Source: Methylicorpusculum oleiharenae (lineage in GTDB: Bacteria > Pseudomonadota > Gammaproteobacteria > Methylococcales > Methylomonadaceae). Taken from it: 64,000 nt of DNA. The position numbers and the translations under genes were made by a program. This document shows, one piece after another, positions 50,288 through 59,610 of the stretch. Within the stretch, counting starts at the first letter, position 1. Each line of letters opens with the position of its first letter. The notes below the pieces were generated by a model that saw only the letters and a program-made list of their open reading frames with translations, did not search any database and was not told the origin of the DNA. The stretch is from the NCBI RefSeq assembly GCF_009828925.2, contig NZ_WUTY02000001.1:3998492-4062491 (forward strand). The letters are read 5' to 3'.

Positions 50288-50485
50288 CGACACTTCAACT
50301 TCGTATTATTGTTCGGCAGAATAGTTACAAAAGTTCAATTAAACAAACTCCAAGAAAGTACGCCGAATTTCTGATTATCTTCAGATAAACCTGGCGGATT
50401 ATCCGGGGGATCCTTACTTTCTTAATTGTTTGTGACCAATTCCTAGCACATATAGGTTATCAATGTAACGGTACAGAAGAAAATG

Positions 50486-50521
50486 AGGAATTCCCTGATT
50501 CGTAACTAGGGGAATCCCCTA
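50486..50521 (+). promoter_or_regulatory. Tandem palindromes, candidate operator
   Basis: AGGAATTCCCT (50486-50496) and TAGGGGAATCCCCTA (50507-50521, 6-base arms around AAT) lie side by side about 250 bases before the kinase gene. The similar wording suggests two sites for one dimeric regulator. They could control the two-component genes on the right or the giant gene on the left. Confidence 0.4.
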
Positions 50522-50774
50522 TCCCGGAGGCCGTTAAGTCCTTTTACAGCAAAACAAATTCAAAGCCTTGCCCAAACTACAACAAGCCGAGTGTTTCGCA
50601 CTGAACGTTGAATGACTGAAATGCCGGAGTATCGTTTGATGAGTAACCTCTAAGGTTTTTAACTTATATACAAAGCACTTATCAAAGATTAAGATTCCAA
50701 TTAAATTAGACCGCAAAATCGATAGATCACTCTCGAATAGCAATGTGGCATCAATACTGTTGAAATCTTATCGT

Positions 50775-52421
50775 ATGAAAATCAGGCAACATGTTCTAGG
50801 GTCACTAGGCGTCTGTCTGCTCTATCTGGCCTCCGCTAAACTGGGTCTCAAATACGCTGTTATCGGCCAAACAGTCACCTTGTTATGGCCTCCCAGCGGC
50901 ATTGCCTTGGCGGCCACTCTAATCGGTGGTTATCGAATGTGGCCTGCTATCGCTTTAGGCGCATTCATGGCTAATGTCGGGACGGACGTTCCGCTCATTA
51001 CCCTTGCAATGATTACCTTGGGAAATACGCTGGAGCCTTTAGTGGGGGCTTTTTTGCTCAGATTCAAACATCAATTTTCTATTGCGCTGGACCAGGTATC
51101 CGATGTAATGGCATTGATAGCCATAGGAACTTTTGGCAGTACAATGGTGGCTGCTTCCTTTGGTGCTTTGGGACTGTTGGCGGGAGAGGAAATCACGTTG
51201 GACCATTTCGGCTCGACTTGGCTGACGTGGTGGCTGGGTGATGGAATGGGGGTTCTGGTTATCAGTCCGGCTCTTCTTACCGGATTTGTTCTAACAAAAG
51301 AAAAACCTTTTCCTGTTGTGTTTTCATGGCCAAAAGTCCTGGAGATTGCGATCTTGGCACTGACCTTAACCATTGTCGGGCAAATCATTTTCGGCAATGT
51401 CAAGATAACAGGGCTGGGTAATTTTACAACATCACTGGCAATTTTCCCTTTTGCCATTTGGAGTGCGCTACGCTTCGGTTCGTTGGGGGCGGCCATTGTT
51501 GCTCTGGCTGCATCCCTCCTCGCTATCAATGGAACGGTGAACGGCACAGGCCCTTTTATCGCAGACAATGAACTAGAAAGCTTGATACTGTGGTGCTTAT
51601 TTGCCGACCTTATCGCTGTTACCGGACTTATACTGGCTGCTGTTAATGGTCAGCGGCACAAGGCTATCAATGCATTACAATCTGCCAATGAAAATCTGGA
51701 AATGGAAGTAAAGAGTCGAACGGATGATCTTCTGCTGGCCAACTGTAAACTCCAAGCAACACTGGACGAACGCAAGCTTTTGTATGTTGAAATGAATCAG
51801 ATTTGCGAAGAGCGTCAGAAACTCATTGGGCAGGAATTACATGACGGGTTAGGCCAACAACTTACCGGAGCCTCTTTATTGGCGACATCTCTGCACGAAA
51901 TACTGGCAGCGAAATCAGCATCCGAAGAGCCTCTGGCCCTGCAGGTTAAACAACAGCTCGATGAGGCGACTTCAATGGTTCGTTCGCTTGCCAGGGGACT
52001 TTATCCGGTCGCGCTGGAATCCGGCAGTTTATCTTCAGCCCTTAAACATCTTGCCCTTTACTCGCAGAGTTCGTCCGATATCCAATGTTTCGTTAAAGCC
52101 ACCATTGACGACTTTCAACTTGATAAAGATACTCAATTAAACCTATACAGAATAGCCCAAGAGGCAGTTTGCAACGCCTTGCGTCACAGCAAAGCTCAAA
52201 GGATAGACATTAATCTGTCACGATCCGGTAACCATTATTTGTTTTTGATCGAAGATAATGGCATAGGTCTGGAAACCAATAATATCAAGTCTGCTGAATC
52301 GTTAGGTCTTAGAAGTATGCGCAGCCGAGCTGACTTGATCGGTGCAGTGCTAGACGTAAAATTGAGTTCGTCCGGCGGCACAGCAATAGTCGTTAATGGG
52401 CCCCTCAAGCCTGTGGAGTAA
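50775..52421 (+). CDS. MASE1-domain sensor histidine kinase (NarX/UhpB type)
   Basis: This 548-residue protein has an N-terminal MASE1 region of about eight membrane helices (about 10-290), with motifs LLWPPSGIALA and WWLGDGMGVLVISPALL, a coiled coil (about 298-345), a HisKA_3 dimerisation domain with ELHDGLGQQL (phospho-acceptor His356), and an HATPase domain with NALRHSKAQ and EDNGIGLE. MASE1 senses unknown membrane-associated signals. ATG 50775 is chosen; a GTG at 50745 would add 10 residues, and neither has a clear ribosome site. The response regulator begins 3 bases after its stop, so the two form one operon. Confidence 0.9.
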   Translation: MKIRQHVLGSLGVCLLYLASAKLGLKYAVIGQTVTLLWPPSGIALAATLIGGYRMWPAIALGAFMANVGTDVPLITLAMITLGNTLEPLVGAFLLRFKHQFSIALDQVSDVMALIAIGTFGSTMVAASFGALGLLAGEEITLDHFGSTWLTWWLGDGMGVLVISPALLTGFVLTKEKPFPVVFSWPKVLEIAILALTLTIVGQIIFGNVKITGLGNFTTSLAIFPFAIWSALRFGSLGAAIVALAASLLAINGTVNGTGPFIADNELESLILWCLFADLIAVTGLILAAVNGQRHKAINALQSANENLEMEVKSRTDDLLLANCKLQATLDERKLLYVEMNQICEERQKLIGQELHDGLGQQLTGASLLATSLHEILAAKSASEEPLALQVKQQLDEATSMVRSLARGLYPVALESGSLSSALKHLALYSQSSSDIQCFVKATIDDFQLDKDTQLNLYRIAQEAVCNALRHSKAQRIDINLSRSGNHYLFLIEDNGIGLETNNIKSAESLGLRSMRSRADLIGAVLDVKLSSSGGTAIVVNGPLKPVE

Positions 52422-52424
52422 GGA

Positions 52425-53108
52425 ATGTCAGAAAATATTCCGGCCAATGCAAATCAATCCAAAGCGAAAATTATAATCGTAGACGACCACCCTATCGTGC
52501 GTCAGGGTTTGGCCCAGGTCTTGAATGTGCAGGCAGACATGCACCTTTGTTGCGAAGCCAGTAATGCCGAAGAGGCCATGCTGGCAATGGAAAACTGCCA
52601 CCATGATTTAGCGATTGTCGACATTTCCCTGCAAGGTACCTCCGGATTTAGCCTTATAACATCGATTTTGACGCATTTTCCCAATCTGCCCATCCTGGTC
52701 ATGAGCATGCATGAAGAATCTCTTTATGCTGAACGCTCACTTAAACTGGGAGCAAGAGGCTATGTCATGAAACACCGGGCGACTATCGATATAAAAACAG
52801 CTATCCGGCAGATTTTGGCAGGCGAACTTTATGTGAGCGATGAAATTCATAGAATGATTCTTGACCGGATGAGTTCAAATTCATACGATCAGGGCAACGA
52901 TGATCCGACTAAAAGTCTTACAATCCGTGAGTTTGAAGTTTTGCGGCTGATCGGTTTCGGTTTCGGCACAAGAGCAATTTCTGAAAAACTGAGCAGGAGT
53001 GTAAAAACTATTGAAGCACATAGAGCCAATATCAAACAAAAACTGGGCCTTAGCACTGGCATCGAATTACTTCGTTTTGCTACGCTATGGATTAAAAAGA
53101 ACGACTAG
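52425..53108 (+). CDS. NarL/FixJ-family response regulator
   Basis: This 227-residue protein has a receiver domain with acidic pocket IIIVDDHP, phospho-acceptor Asp66 in LAIVDISL and the conserved Lys in KLGARGYVMKH, followed by a LuxR-type helix-turn-helix (LTIREFEVLRLIGFGFGTRAIS, KTIEAHRANIKQKLG). It is the cognate partner of the kinase 3 bases upstream. Its DNA target is unknown; the palindromes at 50486-50521 are candidates. Confidence 0.94.
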   Translation: MSENIPANANQSKAKIIIVDDHPIVRQGLAQVLNVQADMHLCCEASNAEEAMLAMENCHHDLAIVDISLQGTSGFSLITSILTHFPNLPILVMSMHEESLYAERSLKLGARGYVMKHRATIDIKTAIRQILAGELYVSDEIHRMILDRMSSNSYDQGNDDPTKSLTIREFEVLRLIGFGFGTRAISEKLSRSVKTIEAHRANIKQKLGLSTGIELLRFATLWIKKND

Positions 53109-53218
53109 GCTATGGCGATCAATCATGCTTTTCTTATCTATATGCACATTGCCCAAAAATAATGGCGCCTTCATTTAAGCCCCTTAAGATAATCGTAGTC
53201 ACAAAAAAACGCTAAAAC

Positions 53219-54997
53219 ATGACAAACCAGGCCAAATATTTTCACTATTTACTCGCATGCATGATCGCATGGGCCGGTATTTCAGCGGCGCTAGCCGAGG
53301 ATTATTCATGCGAGGAAACCGGGGCGACCACTGTATGGATCTCGCCCCTCGCCCCCAAAGCCGATGAGCCGATCAAAATCATGGCCGTATCAACGGATAG
53401 TCCTCTGACAGAGCTTGCGCTAATTGACAGCCAAGGTCGGCGCAGGCCCTTACAATATCGCCGCAGAGGAGGTCCCCCCTGGAGTTTGATAACCGCGTTG
53501 GAAGCGTTAAAGGAAGGGGATTACCGCATCGTGGCCAGGCGGGATGGAGAGCAAACCGCTTGTCATCCGCTTAGCATCGGCAGATCAGGTAGACAGGAAA
53601 TCCCCAAAGTTTGGGAACTTGCCATCGAAGCGTTTTATTCCGCCTGGATAGAGGAATTATTTGGTGCGCCGTTAAAAGAGGTCCTGCGTTTTCATTCGCT
53701 GGATCCGGTGATACAAAACAAAGAGCGGAACTTCCTACACAGCTATCTCGGCCTCAACGAAGATGACGGTCTATCACTGACCCCGGATTGCGCCGACCTG
53801 CCTTACACCTTGCGGGCATATTTTGCATGGAAGGTCGGCCTGCCAATCGCCTTCCGCGATTGCGGGCGAGGTTCAGCCGAGGCACCGCCGCAGTGTGAAG
53901 TTGCCACCATCAAAACCGAATTTACTCAGCCTATCAGATCTCAGGATACGTTCCGGAATGTCTGCAGGGAATTGGTGAACGTGGTCCATTCGGGCGCGGT
54001 AAGAACCGGGCTTAAAGACGAAACTACAGATCTGTATCCCATCCCGCTTAGCAGGGAAACACTCTGGCCGGGAACGGTCTTTGCTGACCCCTATGGTCAT
54101 GTCCTGGTGTTAGTGGAATGGTTGCCGCAAAGGACGGACCGCCCAGGCATCTTGCTGGGCGTCGATGCCCAGCCGGATAGCACGGTTACCCGAAAACCGT
54201 TTTGGGAGGGCTCCTTTCAATTCGCGGCTATCCAGGGTGCGGGACCTGGCTTCAAGGCTTTCCGGCCCTTGGTCCGCAATCCCTCGGGGGAATGGCGGGT
54301 TCTCGCTAATGGCGAGTTGATCAACAATCCCGGCTTCGCTCCTTTTTCCCTGGAGCAAGCTCAACTGTCACCGGACGATTTCTACGCAAGAATGACCAAG
54401 CTCATGAATCCGAAGGGTCTTATTTATCCCAAACAGACTTACGAAGCTACACTGAATGCCTTGATCGAGCAAATCGAGGCCCGTGTGACCTCGGTGGACA
54501 ACGGCGAGGCTTATTTGCGCAATAATCCAGGCAGCATCATTCCCATGCCTGACGGTGCAGCGATTTTTCAGACGATCGGCCCCTGGGAAGATTACGCCAC
54601 GCCCGCCCGCGACATGCGACTGCTGATCGCAATGAATGTGCTAAACGGCTTACCCCGAAAGATCGTGCGTTATCCCGAATTGTTTGTACTCAAGGATCAG
54701 CGGCCTGAAGCAGCGATGGAAGAAATCGAACAACACCATAGAAAGCTCATCAAGGAGCGCAGCATCCGCTATACGCGGACGGACGGCAGCATGTGGGAGC
54801 TCACCGTGGATGAAGTGCTGGCAAGAAAACCGGATTTTGAAATGGCTTATAATCCTAACGACTGCCCCGAAATAAGGTGGGGGGCGAAACCGGGCACGGA
54901 AGAATATTCGACCTGCCGCCGCCACTCACCCGCAGAGCAGCGGGATAAAATGGAGCAATACCGGATCTGGTTTCGCGAGGTAAGAAGGCCTGCATAA
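53219..54997 (+). CDS. Secreted protein with papain/transglutaminase-like catalytic pattern
   Basis: This 592-residue protein has a signal peptide (about 1-26, ending AALA) and so works in the periplasm or outside. I do not recognise the family. Residues about 40-115 look like a beta domain. In the middle, LTPDCADLPYTLRAYFAWK (Cys191), DPYGHVLVLVEWL (His294) and GVDAQPD (Asp316) are spaced like the Cys-His-Asp triad of NlpC/P60 or transglutaminase-like cysteine peptidases, with the typical helix after Cys and strand after His. The C-terminal 200 residues are largely helical and charged. It stands alone after the two-component genes. Peptidase, amidase or transglutaminase activity are all possible. 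Confidence 0.7.
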   Translation: MTNQAKYFHYLLACMIAWAGISAALAEDYSCEETGATTVWISPLAPKADEPIKIMAVSTDSPLTELALIDSQGRRRPLQYRRRGGPPWSLITALEALKEGDYRIVARRDGEQTACHPLSIGRSGRQEIPKVWELAIEAFYSAWIEELFGAPLKEVLRFHSLDPVIQNKERNFLHSYLGLNEDDGLSLTPDCADLPYTLRAYFAWKVGLPIAFRDCGRGSAEAPPQCEVATIKTEFTQPIRSQDTFRNVCRELVNVVHSGAVRTGLKDETTDLYPIPLSRETLWPGTVFADPYGHVLVLVEWLPQRTDRPGILLGVDAQPDSTVTRKPFWEGSFQFAAIQGAGPGFKAFRPLVRNPSGEWRVLANGELINNPGFAPFSLEQAQLSPDDFYARMTKLMNPKGLIYPKQTYEATLNALIEQIEARVTSVDNGEAYLRNNPGSIIPMPDGAAIFQTIGPWEDYATPARDMRLLIAMNVLNGLPRKIVRYPELFVLKDQRPEAAMEEIEQHHRKLIKERSIRYTRTDGSMWELTVDEVLARKPDFEMAYNPNDCPEIRWGAKPGTEEYSTCRRHSPAEQRDKMEQYRIWFREVRRPA

Positions 54998-55051
54998 TGA
55001 AGAATTAAAGATATGACCGGGAAGAAGATCCTGAGCAGTGAATTTTATTCC

Positions 55052-55073
55052 AGGGGCGAGTTCATTCGCCCCT
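55052..55073. repeat. REP-like palindrome
   Basis: AGGGGCGAGTTCATTCGCCC plus CT forms a stem of 8 bases with a short loop. It lies between two converging genes and might end one or both transcripts, but there is no T-run. Confidence 0.5.
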
Positions 55074-55122
55074 ACCGATAAAAAAGCGGCGTTATTGTTG
55101 ACCAACTCGAGAATGACGCTGA

Positions 55123-55296
55123 TTAAAACAGCAGCTCTTTAAAAAAACTCTTCGGTGCGCCGCAAATCGGGCACTCCCAATTTTCAGGAATATCCTCCCA
55201 GCGCGTTCCGGGTGCTATGCCGCTATCAGGATCGCCTTTCGCTTCGTCATAGATGTGTTCACATTCCATGCAGTGGTATTTTTTATACTCAGCCAT
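55123..55296 (-). CDS. Rubredoxin
   Basis: This 57-residue protein carries the two iron-binding knuckles CMEC (within [16 protein letters not shown]) and CPIC (within [13 protein letters not shown]), with the conserved [15 protein letters not shown] between them. Rubredoxin is a small one-electron carrier in the cytoplasm, for example to alkane hydroxylases or peroxide-reducing enzymes. Two adjacent ATG codons (55299 and 55296) follow GGAG; the second has the better spacing of 7 bases. An upstream extension of 22 residues lacks such a site. The gene stands alone. Confidence 0.95.
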   Translation of the reverse strand: MAEYKKYHCMECEHIYDEAKGDPDSGIAPGTRWEDIPENWECPICGAPKSFFKELLF

Positions 55297-55446
55297 CATT
55301 TTTCTCCTCGGTTGAATTGACACCCACATATTAAAACGATACCTGGAAAAACAAAAGCAGCTCAATATCGTTGTGTGGTCGGACCACTACAATGTGCATC
55401 ACGCATCAAGATACTCGACTTCATCGGGAAAGAATAAACGTAGATC

Positions 55447-55482
55447 GCGGTTGGCGATAGCCAACCCAATATTCAAGGCCAG
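55447..55482 (-). repeat. Copy of dispersed 'TTGGGTTGGCTATCG' palindromic repeat
   Basis: CGGTTGGCGATAGCCAACCC followed by AATATTCAAGGCCA is nearly identical to 547-582. Confidence 0.7.
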
Positions 55483-55557
55483 GCTGGTTATTCAAAGGTT
55501 ATTACCTATGAAGAAGCTATTGAAACGTGCCATGCCCGCGATTGAACCAGATTAAGT

Positions 55558-55580
55558 CGCGGGCATGGCCCGCTCCTACA
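55558..55580. repeat. REP-like palindrome
   Basis: GCGGGCATGGCCCGC with flanking TCCTAC shares its core and right flank with 18796-18822. Confidence 0.6.
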
Positions 55581-55630
55581 CTAATGCCTGTTGATTCATT
55601 GCGGTGGCATTTACTTTGATGGATTAAAAT

Positions 55631-57562
55631 TTATTGAGCACCAAGTACGGCCGAGTGTTCAAGCAAAATACGCCGAACTTCTTCAATAACTTCAGGCTGC
55701 CCCTGGCAAGAATGGTTCCAGTTAACTACTTTCTCCGAAATCGCTTCGTCAATATGTGCACTTTGGTAAGCCACAACGCCGTCATCCCCCTCTTCCTTAG
55801 GCCCGTCGCCGTCCACGGCAATGATCGAGTGAGCCGGAATATGCGAGGCTACCGGGATGGATGCCAGTGTTTTTAATCCCGGATTATTTGGGTTCATGTT
55901 GTCGGCGGCTGTCGGCGGCCTGCGTAGTTTTGTCAGCAATTTCTCGTCGCCGGATGCGGCAGCTGCTTGAGCAAACCCGCGTATCATGCTCTGAGGCAGG
56001 GTGACAAGCTTGGCGACCAATCCTGTCACCCACGCAGATGCCGCCGCCATAGCACCGTGATGCGGTGTCGAAATGAAGATGACCCGTTTTACAAAGGGCA
56101 AAGGTTTAAAGAACAACGTGCGTTTTAACAGCGCTTCCACATCGGGCGATACCATTATTTGGTCAAACGGTTTGTCGCTGGTCAGATCCCATAAACGGTT
56201 GCCGGTATCGATTGCCATCATCTTGGTCAGTAAGCCACCCTGGCTATGGCCTATAACGACCATCTGTTGCAATGCCGGGTCTTTGTGATTGGGATCAAAT
56301 TCATTGAGTGCATTTTCTAATGCTTGACTCAGCACTCCCGCCGAATACGGCACGGGATTCGCCGAGTCATAGATGAAAAACCAGACCTGATAGTTTTCAC
56401 GGATTCTTTGATCACCTTCCAGCTCATTGATCATTTCAGCCCAGCGCAATGGGCTAGAGGCCGTGCCATGCACCAAAACCAAGGGAATCTTGCCTTTGCG
56501 ATAAGGATGCAGCGTGAACAGACCATCGTTAGCGCGATCCTTCGGGATGGCGCCACTAAACAGTCCGCCCTTCAGAAAATTGAGAATCTCCAAGGAATAA
56601 AGAGGGTTTGCGTTGAGCTGTAAGGCAAGAGCCGCGGTAGGGTCGGATTCAATTGGCAGCACTTGACCATCGACGATCAGTGTTGTGGCTTGATCATTAG
56701 CATTCAACTCGAGTTGACCGTTGATTTGCCCACCCGCCAGACTGGAACGTGCATGTTGTAAGCGCGCGATCACTGTGACCGGCACTTTGGTGCGTGGCCC
56801 CAGGCGTTCCGAACCGATTACTTTATTCGATGCCTGTTCACTGGAAATACTGGCTGCCAGCGTGGCGCCAAGACCCGAAGTGCGATAGCGGTTTCTAAGC
56901 CCCCGAACGTCCAGGAACGCGGTAGAAATAAAGCGCTCTAGTCGATAGCCGCCCCAGAACAGAGCATTTTCGTCAAAGTTTAAAACCAGTGTCCCGAAGG
57001 GAAGTTGATAGGTGCCCGGTTTTAGTTGAACTTCAACTTCATTATCTTCGCTGTCTTCCGGTTTAGCTAAACCTTGCGCAAGCCCTTGATTGTATAGATC
57101 ATAAGCCAGTCGGTATCTAGGGTCGGAAGCCTTGAGTTGCACACCGTGACCATCGCCTGGAAACAGCAGCGACCAGGCATAAACTGCTGCCGCCAGAAAG
57201 TAGGCTTGGTCGTTCTTTTTTTGGGCATGCAACATCGATAACTCCGCCAGAGTAAACAGTTTGTCCTCATCGTCCATCGGTTTGAGTTCGGCGTGGAGTT
57301 CCGCGAGCACTGTTTCCGGTTCGTTTTCGAAGCGATCCATGAGTCCATTGCGCCTCAGTACCGTTTTTGTTGCTTCCGACGGCTGCCCTGCCGACAATGC
57401 GTTTTGTGTGTTTAATTGATAGCCGGTCTGAATGTTTACCGGATCAATACCTACCGGTGTAGCGCAACCCTCGACTAGTAACCCGAATAAACAAAACACG
57501 AAAACGTTTAAACAGCTGGTAACACGTTGTTTATTGGGGAGCGAAGCGATAGTTTTGGTCAT
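55631..57562 (-). CDS. Lipoprotein alpha/beta hydrolase (lipase/esterase-like)
   Basis: This protein of about 643 residues has a hydrophobic signal ending in LLVEGC, a plausible lipobox, so it is probably an envelope lipoprotein. The C-terminal half is an alpha/beta hydrolase: LVLVHGTASSPLRW holds the oxyanion turn, MVVIGHSQGGLLT the nucleophile serine, and late Asp (VDGDGP) and His (NWNHSCQG) residues can complete the triad. The N-terminal half (about 300 residues) has no family I recognise and may form a beta-rich platform. ATG 57562 is chosen because the signal sequence begins there; ATG 57610 would add 16 residues. The substrate is unknown. Confidence 0.85.
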   Translation of the reverse strand: MTKTIASLPNKQRVTSCLNVFVFCLFGLLVEGCATPVGIDPVNIQTGYQLNTQNALSAGQPSEATKTVLRRNGLMDRFENEPETVLAELHAELKPMDDEDKLFTLAELSMLHAQKKNDQAYFLAAAVYAWSLLFPGDGHGVQLKASDPRYRLAYDLYNQGLAQGLAKPEDSEDNEVEVQLKPGTYQLPFGTLVLNFDENALFWGGYRLERFISTAFLDVRGLRNRYRTSGLGATLAASISSEQASNKVIGSERLGPRTKVPVTVIARLQHARSSLAGGQINGQLELNANDQATTLIVDGQVLPIESDPTAALALQLNANPLYSLEILNFLKGGLFSGAIPKDRANDGLFTLHPYRKGKIPLVLVHGTASSPLRWAEMINELEGDQRIRENYQVWFFIYDSANPVPYSAGVLSQALENALNEFDPNHKDPALQQMVVIGHSQGGLLTKMMAIDTGNRLWDLTSDKPFDQIMVSPDVEALLKRTLFFKPLPFVKRVIFISTPHHGAMAAASAWVTGLVAKLVTLPQSMIRGFAQAAAASGDEKLLTKLRRPPTAADNMNPNNPGLKTLASIPVASHIPAHSIIAVDGDGPKEEGDDGVVAYQSAHIDEAISEKVVNWNHSCQGQPEVIEEVRRILLEHSAVLGAQ

Positions 57563-57610
57563 AAACAAAGGGGAAAAGTGGACAGTTAAGGGAAGATAAG
57601 TTTGACCCAT

Positions 57611-58142
57611 TCAGGCGGAGTATTTAGTAGTTTAAATGTAAATTAGCCACATCATTGTCAAATATAGAGTAAGCGATTAACAAAATGTAATACGTTCGCA
57701 CTGAACATCTCGAAGGGCTCACCATGGATGATAATTTACATTCATTATATTACTTGAAAATGACTTGTTTGATCCGTAAAAATAAATGAACAACGACTTA
57801 TAAACAGCCTAAAGCTGTATTTGAAAGAATTGCCGCAATAGCTCTTAATAGAAGCGTGTTTTCATTAAATTATCTTTTTTTTACTTCGCGCGGTCATGTT
57901 TGCGGCTTTTATGACAAGGCTATTATGTTTGACGCTTTCAGGGATGTAAGCGGAAGACTGCGCCGGGAACTGGCAGTCGAGAGCAAGGCGCGGAAACAGG
58001 CGCAGAGCAAGCTCTGCAACTGTTTCCGCAAAGCTTCCGCTCCCTGCTCACGCCCTTTACCTACATTCATGTAGGTAACGCCGCTATCGGACAAAAGAGC
58101 GCGCCAAAAAACCGCAAATGTGGCCGCACGAAGTATACCCAT
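57611..58142. other. Intergenic stretch left of the insertion sequence
   Basis: I see no convincing gene in about 530 bases. A long inverted repeat lies at 57990-58029: arms GCGGAAACA/TGTTTCCGC enclose a second pair GCAGAG/CTCTGC. A 72-residue open frame (57856-58074) runs through this hairpin and is not supported. Confidence 0.45.
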
Positions 58143-58509
58143 ATATGGACTCCTCCCCAATTGCAAGCCAAGATTGCTTAAAAAATGATGTTTCCAACAG
58201 AGATCGAGATTGCCGCCATATATTCGGCCTCTTTGTGAAGGCACTTATGACCTTCGGGCCCTGATGAATCTATCCGCGTGCTTTTGTCTCAACCACCGTA
58301 ACGATTTCCAAGAATCTCTGGGTAAAACGGACTTCAAAAGCACCGGTCTGACCTGTTGATCGTCATCACATTAAGTTCTCTTGCCTCCGCAATCTGTTGA
58401 ACTCTTTTACATCACCGGTTTGAGGGTTATCCACGCTTGGCCCAGCGCCGGAACCCTTCCATCGCGTGGAGGCGGTGGGGCAAGGGTGGATAACCCGGTC
58501 TTTCAGTTA
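58143..58509 (-). ncRNA. Putative bridge (seek) RNA region of the IS1111-type element
   Basis: IS110-family recombinases use an element-encoded structured RNA to pair target and donor DNA, and in the IS1111 subgroup it is encoded in the non-coding end downstream of the transposase. The 367 bases here are long enough and contain inverted segments (for example CCGGTTTGAGGGTTATCCAC against GTGGATAACCCGG near 58416-58500). The exact RNA was not mapped. Confidence 0.4.
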
Positions 58510-59523
58510 CTAGGCCGTTTGCGGTACATAGTCCCCGTCGCGCGTTGCCAAGGCCCAGATGATCCGGGCATTCTTGTTGGCTAGCGCCACGGCTGCTTTA
58601 TTGAAACCGCGCCGTTCGATCAGGCGTTTGAGCCACAGGCTCAAGGGATCGCTTTTATCGCCGCAGTATTTCAGCACCGACCGTGCGCCGTGAATCAACG
58701 AGGTCCGCAACGACCGATTGCCGCGCTTACTGATGCCCAGCAAGACCTGTTTGTCCCCACTACTGTGTTGCCGGGGCACCACGCCCAAGCTGGCCGCGTA
58801 ATCACGGCTCGAATGATAGTCCTTGCCGTCCCCGACATCGGCTGCCGCCAACACGGCGGTCAAAGGGCCGATACCCGGTATATCGACCAAGCGACGGCTT
58901 AAGGCATGTTGCTGACAGACCGCGCTAATTTCCCGTTCCAGTGCTTTGATTGCTTCGTCCAAGTCTTTCAGGGCCTGATACTGCGTGGCCACAAGCCGGC
59001 GGCTTAGCGCACTGAGCTGATTATCGCCATCCTCCAGTATCTCCGGTAGTTGTTTTCTGAGCTGATTTACGCCACGCGGCAACACCATGCCCCGTTCGGC
59101 CAAATGCCCACGTATTTGGTTGGCCAAGGCCGTTCGTTCGTCGACCCTGCCTCGGCGAATACCGTGTAACATCGTTAAATCTTGTTGCTCGATCGTTTTT
59201 ACTGCCACGGTGCGTTTGTTCGGCTGACAGGCTGCGGTGAAAATCGCTTCGGCGTCATTGAAATCGTTTTTGTTGCCGACTCCGAAGGCCTTAACGAAGC
59301 GGGCGTTCAATAACACCACTTCGTGGCCCAAGGCTGCAAACTCCCGAGCCCAATGATGCGCTCCACCACACGCTTCCATCGCGATCAAGCTCACTGGCAG
59401 TTGTGCGATAAACGCCAACAACTCAGAACGCTTCAACTTCTTTTTCACGGCTTTGCCATCTTTCATCGAGAACAAATGAAATACTTGCTTTGCAATATCC
59501 AAACCCATTACGTTACGATTCAT
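58510..59523 (-). CDS. IS110/IS1111-family transposase (DEDD recombinase)
   Basis: This 337-residue protein starts MNRNVMGLDIAKQVFHLF, with the first catalytic Asp in GLDIAK, then MEACGGAHHWAREF, KNDFNDAEAIF, and the C-terminal transposase_20 domain with DIPGIGPLTAVLAAADVGDG and a Ser-containing motif (YAASLGVVPRQHSSG). These are the DEDD and Tnp_20 parts of the IS110 family. The length is normal (about 340) and the frame intact, so the element may be active. Confidence 0.95.
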   Translation of the reverse strand: MNRNVMGLDIAKQVFHLFSMKDGKAVKKKLKRSELLAFIAQLPVSLIAMEACGGAHHWAREFAALGHEVVLLNARFVKAFGVGNKNDFNDAEAIFTAACQPNKRTVAVKTIEQQDLTMLHGIRRGRVDERTALANQIRGHLAERGMVLPRGVNQLRKQLPEILEDGDNQLSALSRRLVATQYQALKDLDEAIKALEREISAVCQQHALSRRLVDIPGIGPLTAVLAAADVGDGKDYHSSRDYAASLGVVPRQHSSGDKQVLLGISKRGNRSLRTSLIHGARSVLKYCGDKSDPLSLWLKRLIERRGFNKAAVALANKNARIIWALATRDGDYVPQTA

Positions 59524-59610
59524 GACAGGCTCCTCTTTCTTCCGGTTAAATTAGTCGGTGTATTTTGACACCGTTTAGGGGAGAGGAGGAGTCCATATCA
59601 TCATCGTAGA

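Larger units (their letters stand above)
49867..50744. other. Divergent intergenic region between the giant gene and the sensor kinase
   Basis: No gene is seen in about 880 bases. The region must hold the promoters of both flanking transcription units, but I could not place -35/-10 boxes with confidence. It contains a ribosome site for the giant gene (49875-49878, GGAG on the minus strand), a hairpin repeat (50058-50156), a second dispersed repeat (50190-50287), inverted arms AAGAAAGTA/TACTTTCTT (50354-50425) and tandem palindromes (50486-50521). Confidence 0.6.
58143..59598 (-). mobile_element. IS110-family insertion sequence, IS1111 subgroup
   Basis: The element is about 1456 bases long, bounded by inverted repeats ATATGGACTCCTCC at 58143-58156 and its complement at 59585-59598. 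IS1111 elements have such subterminal repeats, so true ends may lie a few bases outside. It contains one transposase gene and a long non-coding part (58143-58509) on the transposase 3' side. Confidence 0.85.

Noticed and set aside
57856-58074. 72-codon open frame left of the IS element
   Set aside because: Its second half is the translation of a long inverted repeat, and no ribosome site precedes it.
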